Source: Glandiceps talaboti (lineage: Eukaryota; Hemichordata; Enteropneusta; Spengelidae). Taken from it: DNA of 60,000 bases. A program made the translations under genes and the position numbers. The notes beneath the pieces were generated by a model, which ran no database searches, was not told the origin of the DNA, and worked only from the letters and a program-made list of their open reading frames with translations. This document shows, one piece after another, positions 44,773 to 56,164 of this stretch (positions within the stretch are counted from its first letter, which is position 1; each line of letters begins with the position of its first letter). The stretch is from the NCBI RefSeq assembly GCF_964340395.1, contig NC_135552.1, positions 13,223,694 through 13,283,693 on the forward strand, read 5' to 3'.

Positions 44773-47700
44773 TTATACCCGCATTTTCTTTGCAGGGCAC
44801 AGTGGTTTGCACAGTGCAATGGCAGGTGGTGTAGCACAGTTTCCAGTATTTGAATTCTTGGATTTGGTACTTTGACCTAAGATTATGCTGTTAATAGTAT
44901 AACAGTATTGAAGGTATGTAGGATTTGTTGTTGGCCCATTAAACTTTGCTCTTTGTTGACAGAATACATTTTCAACTATGTCTGTATTTATTCGTGATGG
45001 TACAATACTCCCTCCATTGTTGGCGAACTTATTCTTGCATAGCTCATTAAACCCCATCAGTAGTGAAGCAGTGTCATCCCTTGTCTCAATACTCATCAAG
45101 GCACTCTTTTGAGACATTTTGTCCTGTGTGTCATCACAAAGGACACTGTTTTCCCATTTAAGGAACCACTCCAAAGCATCTTCATTGTCCTTTAGTCTTA
45201 CATCACTAATGCTTACTATAGGCCTTTTGTCCCTAAAGGTCTTGATTACTTTGCTGGTTTGCTGCAGTAACTCGATGATGCTGTCTAGGTGTGAGCCATT
45301 CTGCAAACTTTGTTGATATGCCTTTATGGTAATAGTTTTGAAAGAACAAGAAAGAAATGTTATTATAAAACATGTATACAGACTAATATGAATCATATTT
45401 ATAATCAAATTCAATTTCATGCTAGTGGTAGAGGCACAAGATCATACATTATCCTTCATTAAATCAACACCAAAACATAACTAGTATAATCACCTGAAAC
45501 AAAATCAGCATGTCTTCATTTAGGACCTCTTCTGCCAGTCTGTTCCTCATTTTCTGTTGTTTGTCAGGAAATATATGGTCATCACTCAGTTTATAGTGTA
45601 TTCTGCAAGTGTTCTTTGTTCTGTCCCATTGGTAAGCACTTTTCCAGTAATCCCAACATATGTACTTTCCTTTGTATTGCAAAAGACGTGTGTGATATTG
45701 CCCTGTGCCACTCTTCAGAATATTATTTCTGATCTTCTTGAAGAGATGCTAAATTACAGAAAGAGATATACTTTCATGTAGCTTATGTTATCCAAATACA
45801 TCAATATTTGTTGAAGTGATGGTCCACAAGATTTGCCCACTTATTCACAGTTTCATTGTCACACTAGACTTCTACTTTAAAATACATAAATTTTGTATAT
45901 TACTTTTTTATCCATTACTGATAAGTATTAAAGAAAATGATACTAATGTCATAATAATTGTTTGTTTGTAAAAAGATGAAAGAGCATGACATTGATATCT
46001 TACTCAATAAAATATTGATTATTAAAATATTAACTCTAACTTACTGATGGGTCCATAATGAAGGTCACTTTCTGTTTAGGGTTCAATAGATTTGTTGTTG
46101 TAAAGCGTTCACTTCTGTAATTTGAAGTATTATCCTCTGTCATGAAATGCATCTTAAGGAAACATCTGTTGTTGCTAGAACCATCCATACATGCATAGGT
46201 AACCTACAAGAGGAAAAGAACATTGCTATCAGTACTGTATGTATGAATGTGAAAAATGTGACTAGCCACATACTGTTATTATGCTATCATTGGCAAGATC
46301 TTGGATATATTAAAAAACTATTTTTAAAATAACATTTATTCTTAAAATATAAAATTAGATAAAATGTAGAGTAGTACTGAGACGTGTTTCAAAATTAAAT
46401 TTGACAAATACCATCATAGGAATTAACAGAGGAATTCTTGTGACTCCATTTTTTTGGCATCTTGATTTTAAAAAAAGGTATTTTTGTCCCTAGTATTATC
46501 ACAGTTAGCAGTACAATATAAGTAGTACTGTAATTTTTACCTTGAATCCCCACTGATACAAAACAGATACAGCTCTCCAAAATATTATAAATATCTCCGA
46601 ACTACTGGCCTCTGATGTAGGAAAATGACAGAATGGAAATCTGAAGCCATTGTCTGCCAGATATACAAGCTGTAAAACATGAGAAGCCATCTTTCTTTCT
46701 TGTCTCCCTGAAACATAAATTTTTTAGTGTTACAACTTATAAGCTTGCTTGTACTATGTATTAAAGTTATGACACTGACTATCAGTGTTCATACATGTAG
46801 ATGTACAGCCTTGAAAAATTGTGAAACCTGGCAAGTATACATAAAATAGGAATCTATTTGCCTGTATTGCAAAGTGAAATCTTAATTGTACTAAGTGAAA
46901 GCATTTATAACAATAATAACAACCTATAAATGAATAGATTACCTTTGGTAAGAATGTTGATACATTCACTTTCATTTCCCATGTCTACAAAACCAACTAA
47001 GTGAGTTTTCCCTCCTCGTTTGCTAATTTGTAGGTCTTCCTGTAGAGAAGAACAAAACGATAATGTATATCGGAAGACAACACCAAGATGGTAATGTAAG
47101 TATTGCAAGTTTCATCAGTGTGGCTGACATGGCCAGCTTTCAAAACAATGTACATTGATGATGTTGCCAACAGGAAATTAAAAATATTATATACCTGTAT
47201 TGACATTTCATCAAACATGACGCCTCCTTCCCAACCATCATCAGTAATACCACGCTTTTCTGCCTCTTTCCTCATCCAGTGAAGAACTTCTTCATTGAAT
47301 CCTGCCTTTTGCTCAACACTGTTCTTGTAATAAGACAAGAGCCTGCCGGATGGTAGGATAAGAAACCCACTTTCACGAAGGTCTGTGTAGGACTGTGGAC
47401 TTCTTCCCCACAGAGTCAGACACAATTGTATTATGCTAGAAGGAACAAAAATATGATAAAGTAGTAAAAATTCAATTCCTTATTAAACACTCAGTGAATT
47501 TTAACTTTGACAGTTGTCAGTGTACTGACACTGTCAGTGTAATCTAGCGAGAGTATAGTTTCAAATTTATGAGAGTAATCTTACATAAACAGATAGCATG
47601 CACACTTAACATACTACATTCTCCCTCCCTGTGAACACAAATATACAGTTTTGTGACTGAATCTTCCTTCAGAGAAATGTTGTTTTGTGTTCACTTTGAG

Positions 47701-49761
47701 ATAACATGTATTATATCTATTATGATATTTGTATCAATATCTGTGCTTTTTGTTTATATGACAGACAATGTTAGATGTAAAAACCTTGTGTCATACTTTA
47801 TTAAATGTCTACATTGTGGCTCTGTAGTGTGTATTGTAAGGTACAAATACTGTAATTCATTACAGTATAAAGTTAAGGTGCACTCACATGTAACTTGTTA
47901 AACATACTGTACAAAAGCCTATTTTTACCTTGGATGCCATCTTCTGCTTTTGGGGTTTTTCAACCTTAGTGCTGCATGTTGTGATTGTAGGAGGAGTCTC
48001 AACTTGTCATTGCATTTCGTACCAAATGTATGCAGCTGATCCTCGAGACTTTTCCAAATTTCACTCAAATCTTCTTCATCATCCTCATCGAGTTGGAGAA
48101 ATCCGTCTTCATTCTCCTCCTCTCCATTGTCATCTACAACCTCTGATAGTCTCTTGAAGTGCCAGGAAAATGCAATACATTTTTGACAAAGTGATGAAAG
48201 ACTTGAGAATGACACGGCACCGACACAAGTTGGGCTTCTGTACCTCTGTTGTGTTTCAGTGCTGCCAACAGTGCTCCATTGCTCTTTTTGTAAATTTCTT
48301 TTCTCATTCTCTTTATAGGCAGAGCTGTTTTCAACCCCTCTGCAAACCCTGAGCTGGCCAAGGAGATCAAAAAAAGCTGAGATTGAAGTTGCATTGAAGG
48401 CAAGGTATGTCGACAGTCCAAACAATGACAGATCTAGTTGTTTGCCTGACACTGTGATTGTTACATGACCATCAAATTTAATTGTCACTTCCTTTATAAC
48501 TTTGTGTCCGTTGCAGACGTCACCAGTAAAATTGACAAATGTTGCTGAGTTATCAGTTGAATTCACCAGTGTAAACTGCCGTGGAACCGAATTTGACAGT
48601 AATTTCATAATTGATCCATTGGAATTTACTGTCACCATTTCTGCTTGTGAAGACATTGTAAATACCAAACCCTTGTAAACTTTAGTCACTGTGCCATGAA
48701 TCTTCTTAGATGTTGGTTTGACCCCAGTAAATACAACCGGGACCACTCTTCCTATCATATTTATGGTTACAATATTTCCTGTGCTTCTTTCATAGGCATC
48801 TTTGATTTTTTTTGCAGTGAGAAGATCACCCCAGCCAACCGTAACATTGAAAGACTGCTTCATCCTGTGTGGGAATACAGAATATGCACATGAATCAATG
48901 TTGAAAAAAATAAAGACAAAATGTAAATAAAGACATGTACACATATTTACCTTTGAGCAATTTTTTACACATTATTATGAAAGTGAATGGAAACTTGGTT
49001 ACAAGAACAAAACATACATTTTTACCAGACGTTTTCCATAATTGGAATAACACTTTGTTTTTACAAGAATTACAAAAGAGAAAAAAGAGAAGATTGTTCA
49101 ATTGCCATAAACATTTGAAGTGAATGGAAAATCTATTTCAGTATGTCACAACATTTTGCCCAAGTAATCACGATTTTCTGACATGACAAACTATTGAGAA
49201 GCAATGAAAATTATTTGATTTTATATGTACAGCAGAGAAATAATATTTAATAATTAATAAAACTGAAACAAAAGGATATAAATCATGAATTTTGCAATTT
49301 ATGACATTTTTACCCACTACCTAATTTGAAGTAATCACGATTTCCTGACATTACAAACTATTGAGAAGCAATGAAAATTATTTGATTTTATATGTACAGC
49401 AGAGAAATAATATTTAATAATTAATAAAAATGAAACAAAAGGATATTAATAATGAATTTTGCAATTTAAGACATTTTTACCCACTACCTAATTTGAACCC
49501 CCCCCCCCCACATACCATACCCTGTACTGGTACCAAAAGCTAAATACATGAACACAGCTATTTACCATGACAAAAGCCCATCTTCTTTAGTAAAGTTTGC
49601 TTGCTCTGAGAGGTCCATTATTGACGTGACAGTATAACTGTGTACAGGAGCCGCTTTTCAAATTTGAATTTCCTTTCAATATTATTAACCAATAGGAATC
49701 TCTGATAAAAAGGAGTTGTGCCTTACCCTTTACGGCCGATAGCGGCGCTGTCAACAAACAT
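44773..49761 (-). CDS. P-element/THAP9-type transposase, eight exons, 812 residues
   Basis: Exons on the minus strand: 49,761-49,727; 48,864-47,929; 47,435-47,195; 47,039-46,943; 46,707-46,541; 46,203-46,045; 45,748-45,494; 45,321-44,773 (stop). All introns are GT-AG, every phase fits, and the total is 2,439 nt. Exon 3 holds the 'SIIQLCLTLWGRSPQSYTDL' and 'GFLILPSGRLLSYYKNS' blocks and 'VMFDEMSIQ' (first Asp, D399). Exon 4 has 'HLVGFVDMGN' and exon 6 has 'YACMDGSSNNR' (second Asp, D499). The joint of exons 6 and 7 makes 'DPSHLFKKIRNN'. Exon 7 has 'KLSDDHIFPDKQQKMRNRLA' and exon 8 has 'NTDIVENVFCQQRAKFNG' (Glu, E747). These are family blocks of P and THAP9 transposases (RNase H fold with a GTP-binding insertion). 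No THAP C2CH zinc finger is seen; residues 12-230 are an unfamiliar beta-like region followed by an acidic stretch. Least certain is exon 1, only 11 codons long. Confidence 0.85.
49164..49497. repeat. 167-bp tandem duplication within transposase intron 1
   Basis: Two adjacent units beginning 'gtaatcacgatttt/cctgac' (49,164 and 49,331) that differ at only a handful of positions. They lie inside the right part of the transposon, and their place mirrors the subterminal repeats on the left. Confidence 0.9.
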
Positions 49762-49784
49762 TGATATCCAATCACGTTCACGGG

Positions 49785-50183
49785 AGGTAGTTAGAAAAAA
49801 TTTATCTGCTCCAATTCTCCTACATGGCGTCAGAAATCGGTTGATATCTTTGGTAGGCATGGTCCGATTGTAACAACGACACGATTTATCGGAAGATTAT
49901 TAAATTTAGGAACCAGGAAGTGACGGAAGGTAAAATCATCGAAATGTTTGCCCAGTACAACGGCCGGTTGAACGTTCATGTTTACGTACGGTAATGGCGG
50001 CTGCCTTTCATACCTTGTGTCTTCCTTCGCATTTAGTGAAACTGCGCGATCACAGAAACAAGTGTAATTTTACCCCTTTCATATAGTGTTGGTTTAATAC
50101 GTCAATATTAACGATATTATCGTCATTTTATCGTATTCTGATAGAAATATTCTGAGCCATAACTCGGGAAACAAATGCCTGTG
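49785..50183 (-). repeat. Right terminal inverted repeat, 399 bp
   Basis: Reverse complement of 37,911-38,309, ending ...CAAATGCCTGTG. The first transposase exon with its donor (AAAGG|GTAAGG) starts only about 25 bp inside it, which suggests the repeat itself is the promoter. Confidence 0.93.
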
Positions 50184-50494
50184 GGGAGTATGTAGTCATT
50201 TAGACTGGGGGTGTATAGAACTGTATTTATCCACATTTAGAGAGGGGTTCAAACTTGGACACACATTAGTATCATACCATATTCACACTTGAACACACAA
50301 TAACATACTCAGATAAAACAGCACTAAATAAAAATAAAAACAATTTAATGCAAAATAAACATTACAAATGTTAAATTCTCGATAAAAATACGAAAAAACT
50401 TCTTACAAATCATCCTTGCTACAACTAATCGCCCATGATGCAGCATCTACCTGACCTCCATGTGAGGGGGCACACCCTGAGTGATTTTGCCTTT
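50184..50494. repeat. Right flank: rest of the interrupted 120-bp unit, then non-coding
   Basis: From GGGAGTAT the sequence 'gtagtcatttagactggggg' to 'caaacttggacacacatta' (50,277) parallels 37,783-37,867. After that AT-rich non-coding DNA leads to the 3' end of the next gene. Confidence 0.8.
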
Positions 50495-53400
50495 CTATTC
50501 ACTGTGAGGATCATCCTCTGATCCTGAATCTTCTGAATCGGTGTCTTCACTGGAAAGAAACGCTGACGACATCACAGGCAAATGAAATTTCTTTTCAACA
50601 GCAGGAATACTCATGCTCTGATTTAACAACACAGGCCTTCTTGACAACTTCTGCAATATTAAACAAATAAAATGCAACAATGAATGTAAAACCTAAGCAC
50701 TCCTTGTCAACATCACTCATGGTGATGATGGACATAGCAATATCAGCACCAAGTCATATTGCATTTTGTACATGATTTTACCAACAAAGTTGATAAAACA
50801 TCAACCAGGTACAACCTAGTCATTAGTAAGATGGTAATTATTGATACAGTAAAATAACGCTTTTGATGACTGATGATTTTTGGTACATAAATTTAAAATT
50901 ATACAAAATTTCCTCCCAATAAAGTCTGTAACATTCATGTAAGAGGGAACCATTGGTAATTATCTGATCTACACTGGGTATATCACAAAGTATAACTATA
51001 ATGATGACAATACTATAGTATTTTAGTATGTTTCTAACAAAGTTCAACTATGTTAGCAATTGACAGTTTGAAATAATTGTTAATTCATCAAAACAAATGT
51101 ACTTACGATATATGCTGGTGTCCCAGCTTCTTCCATTCTCCTCCAATCTGGAATAGACTGAATGAACCAATCGCTGTGTGGAGATAATATGACAATCTTC
51201 ATTAATATTAAGTGCTTCGAGCACAGAGTAGGAAAGCGTTATGTAAAAACCAGCATTAGCATACATTGAACAAGCTGCATGCTACAAACATCTTATATTT
51301 TTTTTGTTCAGACAGACTGTCTATTCCCAAGTTTACTTTAAGATAAACAAAACACAGAAAAGAACCATACACTATACAGATATTAGCAAACAGCAGGTCT
51401 TATTCTCATCCCATGTAAATTTCACAACACCCACATTCTAACACATACACAAATCTCTTGTCATCACAGACAACCTCGTTTTATCAGTGGGGGACAATAA
51501 AGATGCCGGCTTAGACTTTAATTAACAAAACACAGATACTGATAGTGTTCATCAACCGGCTTAGACTTTAATTAACAAAACACAGATACTGATAGTGTTC
51601 ATCAGCCGTACAGATATTATTAGCAAACAACAGGTCTTATGTCAAGTGTTTCATACCATGTACACAAATCTTTTGTAATACAGCAGGGTGATAATTATTT
51701 TTATGCCCTTTATCTGTCATAATGTTGACATATTGTTTGACATGTACGGGATTAGCAGTCCTCTACCGGAGCTAATATTAAAGTTTGTGTAGCGGGTTAT
51801 AACCAACTCCTTGTCTGAGTTGCTGCTGAAGTCTTATCAGTATTGGATAGTGTAAGACAAAGGGGGATTTAGAAGGTGTGAATTGGGTTGACCTTTGTAG
51901 TTCAAGTAAAACCAGTCCAACAAAGTCAGAAACCATATGCCTGCACATGGGAAGCCTCCATGGTCTCAAGAATGAAATGCAAGAGGACCAAAATAGTTTG
52001 CCAAAATTACGAGGAGAACTTAATTACGGAGAAAAATAGTTGTGGCGAGTAGTGTTAAAAATAAGTCATACTACTGTACCATGAATGGAGTAGTGACTGC
52101 ACAGTAAGGGTTTAAGGATGAAGGGCACAACTGATACCATTCAAAAGAAACGGTAAACATTTAAAAAACGAATTTTACACATATCTTCATATGAGCTACA
52201 CTATAAAATAAGACACGTCTCGTTGTTCAGCCCTATCGGGGCTTGTGAATGTTGCATGGCTTATTTGTTTCGCCGTGAACACTGCATGCTGTGTGTGTCC
52301 CCATCCGAATGTGTACATTTTTATCTCAGTATTATCATCACCTAGCCTGGCAAGGGGTGAGACAGTGTGTACTTTATCTTAATCTAGTCTAGCAAGGGTG
52401 AGATGGACTAATCCTGCTATCCTGTAAACTTGTCGGGCATAAGTACAATAGACACCGGTGGAAAGATAAACAACGCGGCTCCGCCTTGTTGTTTATCTTT
52501 CCACTGGTGTCTATTGTATACGTATTACAAAGCTCTTTAGCACAATCTTACACTCCAGGAGGTAGTTCAGCTGTTTCATTTTTGGAAGTACAGTACCTAG
52601 ACCGTACAGAGTTTAGGGTCTGTGGTAGTAACAAGTAATGATTTACAACAACCAAGGAAGTATAATCCATGCAACAACAAAGATGAGGAAATGTTAACCT
52701 GTGCATCATTGTTTTAGTGGTCAGAGGTAAAACACAGGCCGGGATATGCAAATAGATTAACGTTGCGCCAAATCATATGGTCAAAACTGCAACTTCGAGC
52801 AAACTTGCGGCTAATGTGACATTTTAAATTGTAAAATGAACTACCGGTCAAAACATCATTACATGAGATGAGAACGTCGTTTTATCAATGGTTGACAATG
52901 ACAACTAGGTGCCGAAAAGAAATCGACTTCCTATCAGTATCACTATCAAACTGAAAAACATTAATGCAAACACCAGGTCACTCTGACGTGAATCTTTTAC
53001 AGGTATCAGTTTGTTTATGACAGTACTGACGAAGCCAGTTTTCATTTTATCTGATTATCCACCATCACTGATTTAATGATGTTCTGATCACAGGCGTTTC
53101 TATATCATGACTCTTGCAATGGTTGGAATAGATCCCGGAACTGAGTGATGTTGGTATTACTAACAGTGCTCTTTTGTAATTTGAATATAATCAAGAACTG
53201 AACAAGTCATTGAGAATGACATGGTCCCTGCTATGATTGGATTTTAATGAATTATCACGCAACAACAGTTGTGAACCTAAATCAAACAGACTTAGATATG
53301 TTGTGTCTGCTTGTTGGACATGGAACATGCCTACAACAATAAAGGATTGGTTGGGTATGGGGGATCATATCACGATGAAAATGGATATGCACATGTATGT

Positions 53401-54188
53401 CATAGAACACTGTCCTAATACCAACTTTGAATGTGATCTGTTCAAGCATGTCTGAGATATGGATTTGGACATAGAAAAATCGTAAACAAAATGGCTGCCA
53501 GGCGGCCATATTGGATTGTATTACAACAACAATGAATATGCACATGTATGTCATAGAACACTGTCCTAATACCAACTTTGAATGAGATCTGTTCAAACAT
53601 GTCTGAGTTATGGCTTTGGACATGAAAAATTCACAAACAAAATGGCTGCCAGGCAGCCATATTGGATCGTATCACGATGAAAATGAATATGCACATGTAT
53701 GTCGTAGAACACTGTCCTAATACCAACTTTGAATGAGATCTGTTCAATCATGTTCGAGTTAAGGCTTTGCACATGAAAATTCACAAACAAAATGGCTGCT
53801 AGGCGGCCATATTGGATTGTATCATGACAACAATATATGTGCACATATATGCCATAGAACACTGTCCTAATACCAACTTTGAATGAGATCTGTTCAAGCA
53901 TGTCTGAGTTATGGCTTTAGACAGGGAAAATTTGCAAACAAAATGGCTGCTAGGCGGCCATATTGGATCGTATCATGAAACAAATTGACGTACATATGTA
54001 TGCCATTGTATTTTGCGCCTGTACCAAGTTTGAAAAAATTCGGTCCAGGCATCTCCAAGAAACAGCTGCGGACGGACAGACGGACGGACGGACGGACGGA
54101 CGGACGCACGCACGGACAGACGGAACCCAATCCATAAGTCTAAAAAGACTAACATCTCGCTTACCTTGACTCTGGCTGTCGGCTTCAT
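50495..54188 (-). CDS. Small four-exon gene, 104-residue protein with acidic tail
   Basis: I do not recognise the family. Exons on the minus strand: 54,188-54,165 (MKPTARVK, donor AAG|GTAAGC); 52,619-52,552 (acceptor ACCACAG, donor GAGT|GTAAGA); 51,173-51,107 (acceptor CCACACAG, donor ATC|GTAAGT); 50,650-50,495 (acceptor ATTGCAG, then stop). All phases agree and the total is 315 nt. The central part reads 'DWFIQSIPDWRRMEEAGTPA' and the tail 'SSEDTDSEDSGSEDDPHSE' is strongly acidic with casein-kinase-like Ser/Asp clusters. The last exon ends about 300 bp from the transposon. The gene may have further exons I missed, so the product could be longer. A nuclear or chaperone-like role is only a guess from the acidic tail. 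Confidence 0.55.
51205..51264 (+). repeat. SINE tail remnant
   Basis: 'aagtgcttcgagcacagagt' and 'aggaaagcgttatgtaaaaa' match the 3' body of the SINE at 21,510-21,867. Only the tail is left, in intron 2 of the small gene. Confidence 0.7.
51506..51605. repeat. 50-bp exact tandem duplication
   Basis: Two adjacent 50-bp units starting 'ccggcttagactttaattaa', with no internal difference noticed. It lies in intron 2. Confidence 0.9.
52444..52518. repeat. 75-bp hairpin, 31-bp arms
   Basis: 'tacaatagacaccggtggaa' is answered by 'ttccactggtgtctattgta'; the arms are 31 bp with one mismatch and a 13-base loop rich in G and C. It is a MITE-like or precursor-like hairpin next to exon 2 of the small gene. 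I saw no target duplication. Confidence 0.85.
53363..54070. repeat. 150-bp tandem array, 5 units
   Basis: Units share 'gcacatgtatgtcatagaac', 'ctaataccaactttgaatg', 'gatctgttcaa.catgt' and 'aaatggctgc.aggcggccat'. The marker positions are 53,402, 53,553, 53,704, 53,854 and 54,004, so the period is 150-151 bp. Open frames on both strands across it are repeat-made. It lies in intron 1 of the small gene. Confidence 0.9.
54070..54123. repeat. Microsatellite (GGAC)n
   Basis: Imperfect GGAC/GCAC run at the end of the 150-bp array, only about 40 bp from the first exon of the small gene. Confidence 0.95.
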
Positions 54189-55130
54189 TTTTTTCTTTTT
54201 CTGGAGGTCATTGTATTATTGTAGGAGCTCATCGTGTCTGCTTTAAGATCAACTAGGTGTTAGTCAGGATTTGCTCGAGTGCTGTCTTGTTTACATGTAT
54301 CTCTGCTCCCCTGATATGGAACTAAGGTTATTGATGTTCAACAGAAATCTATTCACTGGATTCACTGGCGTTGAAGTTGGGTTGATTACCCTGGACGTCG
54401 ACATGACTGGTCGAGGGTGTACGCACAGTCTAAGCCATAATGCGAAAACAACTGTTTATATACCATTCTACCTGTTGCTTCTTGGGTAATACTAAGATAA
54501 ACAGCCTCATTCGTTCAATATATTAATATTATGATTATTGGAGGTGCTAAAACGGATAACTGAACTGGCGAAAGTAGTGTTTCTAAACTTAAAGGTTACA
54601 GACTTAATTTGAAATAACAATTTTCAATCTTATGATAGTATATCAGAAGTTTATAGGACTAACGTTCTTCATATTATCGTGAACGAGGCTGCTTACGTAA
54701 CCATTGACTAAATTAGCTTTATCCAAATGTCGTGCATTCGCTCAGCCGGTACCAACGCTTAGACCTCGACCTTATGAAATCGGCTTTGGTTACCCGACCC
54801 CACCTAGATATTCACGCCCACCCTAACCTTTTTTTTTTTTTTTTTACGTATTTGAGGAAAACAATAACGAAATCGCGAAAATCGTGAAGTCTAGCAAGAA
54901 ATAGTGGGTGCGGAAACTGACACCAACTTAAAATACAATATGAACATATTCTTCCAATCTGTAATAGCTGTACATCTGATAGAAAGAAATAAACAACACA
55001 GAGACCATTTGGAAAACAATGGAAAACCTAAACTAGACACTCACACATGGAAAAAATACAATACAACAAAATAAAAAATCTACCTACCCAACTATTTTAA
55101 AACTGAATGTAATCGGAATCACACATTTTT
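54189..55130. other. No gene recognised
   Basis: Presumed upstream region of the small gene, with a T homopolymer at about 54,831-54,845. No other feature seen. Confidence 0.45.
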
Positions 55131-55496
55131 TTTATTACGCCGTACACGTATTTCCATTCAGGATATTTTTTGCAATTTTCATTATGAACTCTGAAATGAA
55201 GTCAAAATGCATTTACACTTGTCCTCACGTGGCCTTGAAGTTTTCTCACCGATTCTTAGAAAGTTGTTGTCATAACTTATAATATTGTGAACCTTGTATC
55301 CAACCAAATTATGTTTATTACGCCGTACACGTATTTCCATTCAGGATATTTTTTGCAATTTTCATTATGAACTCTGAAATGAAGTCAAAATGCATTTACA
55401 CTTGTCCTCACGTGGCCTTGAAGTTTTCTCACCGATTCTTAGAAAGTTGTTGTCATAACTTATAATATTGTGAACCTTGTATCCAACCAAATTATG
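55131..55496. repeat. 183-bp exact tandem duplication
   Basis: 55,131-55,313 and 55,314-55,496 read the same base for base ('tttattacgccgtacacgta' to 'caaccaaattatg'). It is either a very recent duplication or an assembly artefact. Confidence 0.93.
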
Positions 55497-55625
55497 TTCA
55501 TACTTTGCCTTATTATTTCACCCTTGGAGTTGCTATGATGAATATGCTGTTTTATAGAGTTTAACTAGTGTATTTTTAGTTGGGGTTATTTACTGTTAAA
55601 AGTATGTTTGAGGGTTCAGTACGAT

Positions 55626-55648
55626 CTCAGACCCGTAGTGGTCTGAGG
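55626..55648. repeat. 23-bp foldback insertion flanked by TACGAT
   Basis: CTCAGACC ... GGTCTGAG with TACGAT directly on both sides (55,620-55,625 and 55,649-55,654). Its right half, GTAGTGGTCTGAGG, is identical to that of the foldback at 30,936-30,967. Confidence 0.6.
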
Positions 55649-55654
55649 TACGAT

Positions 55655-56160
55655 TGAGTGAGTGATTGTGTAGTCAGGCCTGACGCTGAGTAATTATGTT
55701 GTTATGATCGGAAATATTCGTTTATTGGCAATTCATCACACAACATTGACGGTATACTTTATCTTTAAACGTCATCTATTTCTTTTCACATTAATTGACA
55801 ATATTTCAATAATTTAGTTCCATTTGTCTCGTTTCACATTTTGACATTGGAAGTATATGTGTTCTTTTCATCTTCCAATTCTGAATCATTTATTTGTTCA
55901 TTCCATGCGCGCTTTCATGTGTATGCTGAACTTCAAGTCAAATATATTTGTTCAATTTCGTTGGTCTTGCTTTTTACTGCTAATGGCTGGGGTGTTACTA
56001 TTTACTTCCTAAGTTTTATTTCTTATCTTCAACCCCTCTAAATGAATAAGGTTACATTCGTTTGGTAGTTCATTTGGAACGATTTCTTATCTCGTGAACG
56101 CGTTGCATCGCTAAAGGACCCACTTGGATATGTATCACCTCTGCACGTCTGTACCCGTTT
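55655..56160. other. No gene recognised
   Basis: Non-coding. A 66-codon frame at 55,841-56,041 is hydrophobic and Ser-rich but has no motif or splice support. Confidence 0.45.
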
Positions 56161-56164
56161 CAAT

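Larger units (their letters stand above)
37911..50183. mobile_element. P-superfamily DNA transposon encoding a transposase and a Pif1/PHD protein, 12,273 bp
   Basis: Seen: 399-bp terminal inverted repeats starting CACAGGCATTTGTTTCCCGA, and an 8-bp direct duplication GGGAGTAT at 37,903-37,910 and 50,184-50,191. Two long convergent genes lie between. The flank to the right continues the repeat unit interrupted on the left, and the unit at 37,771-37,865 shows what the empty site looked like. Known: P elements make 8-bp duplications, and the transposase gene has P/THAP9-type motifs, so superfamily and duplication agree. Both genes are open and I saw no mismatch between the repeats, so the copy is young and potentially autonomous. 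A helicase with a PHD finger is not part of the classical P element. Confidence 0.92.

Noticed and set aside
48895-49123. Possible THAP-finger exon upstream of transposase exon 2
   Set aside because: I looked for a CX2-4C...CX2H pattern on the minus strand to 49,780 and found none.
37911-50183. Helitron, Maverick or KDZ/Zisupton as the class of the large transposon
   Set aside because: There is no Rep or polymerase gene. Long inverted ends with an 8-bp duplication exclude Helitron, and the transposase blocks (FDEMSIQ, DPSHLFKKIRN, TDIVENVF) are P/THAP9-type.
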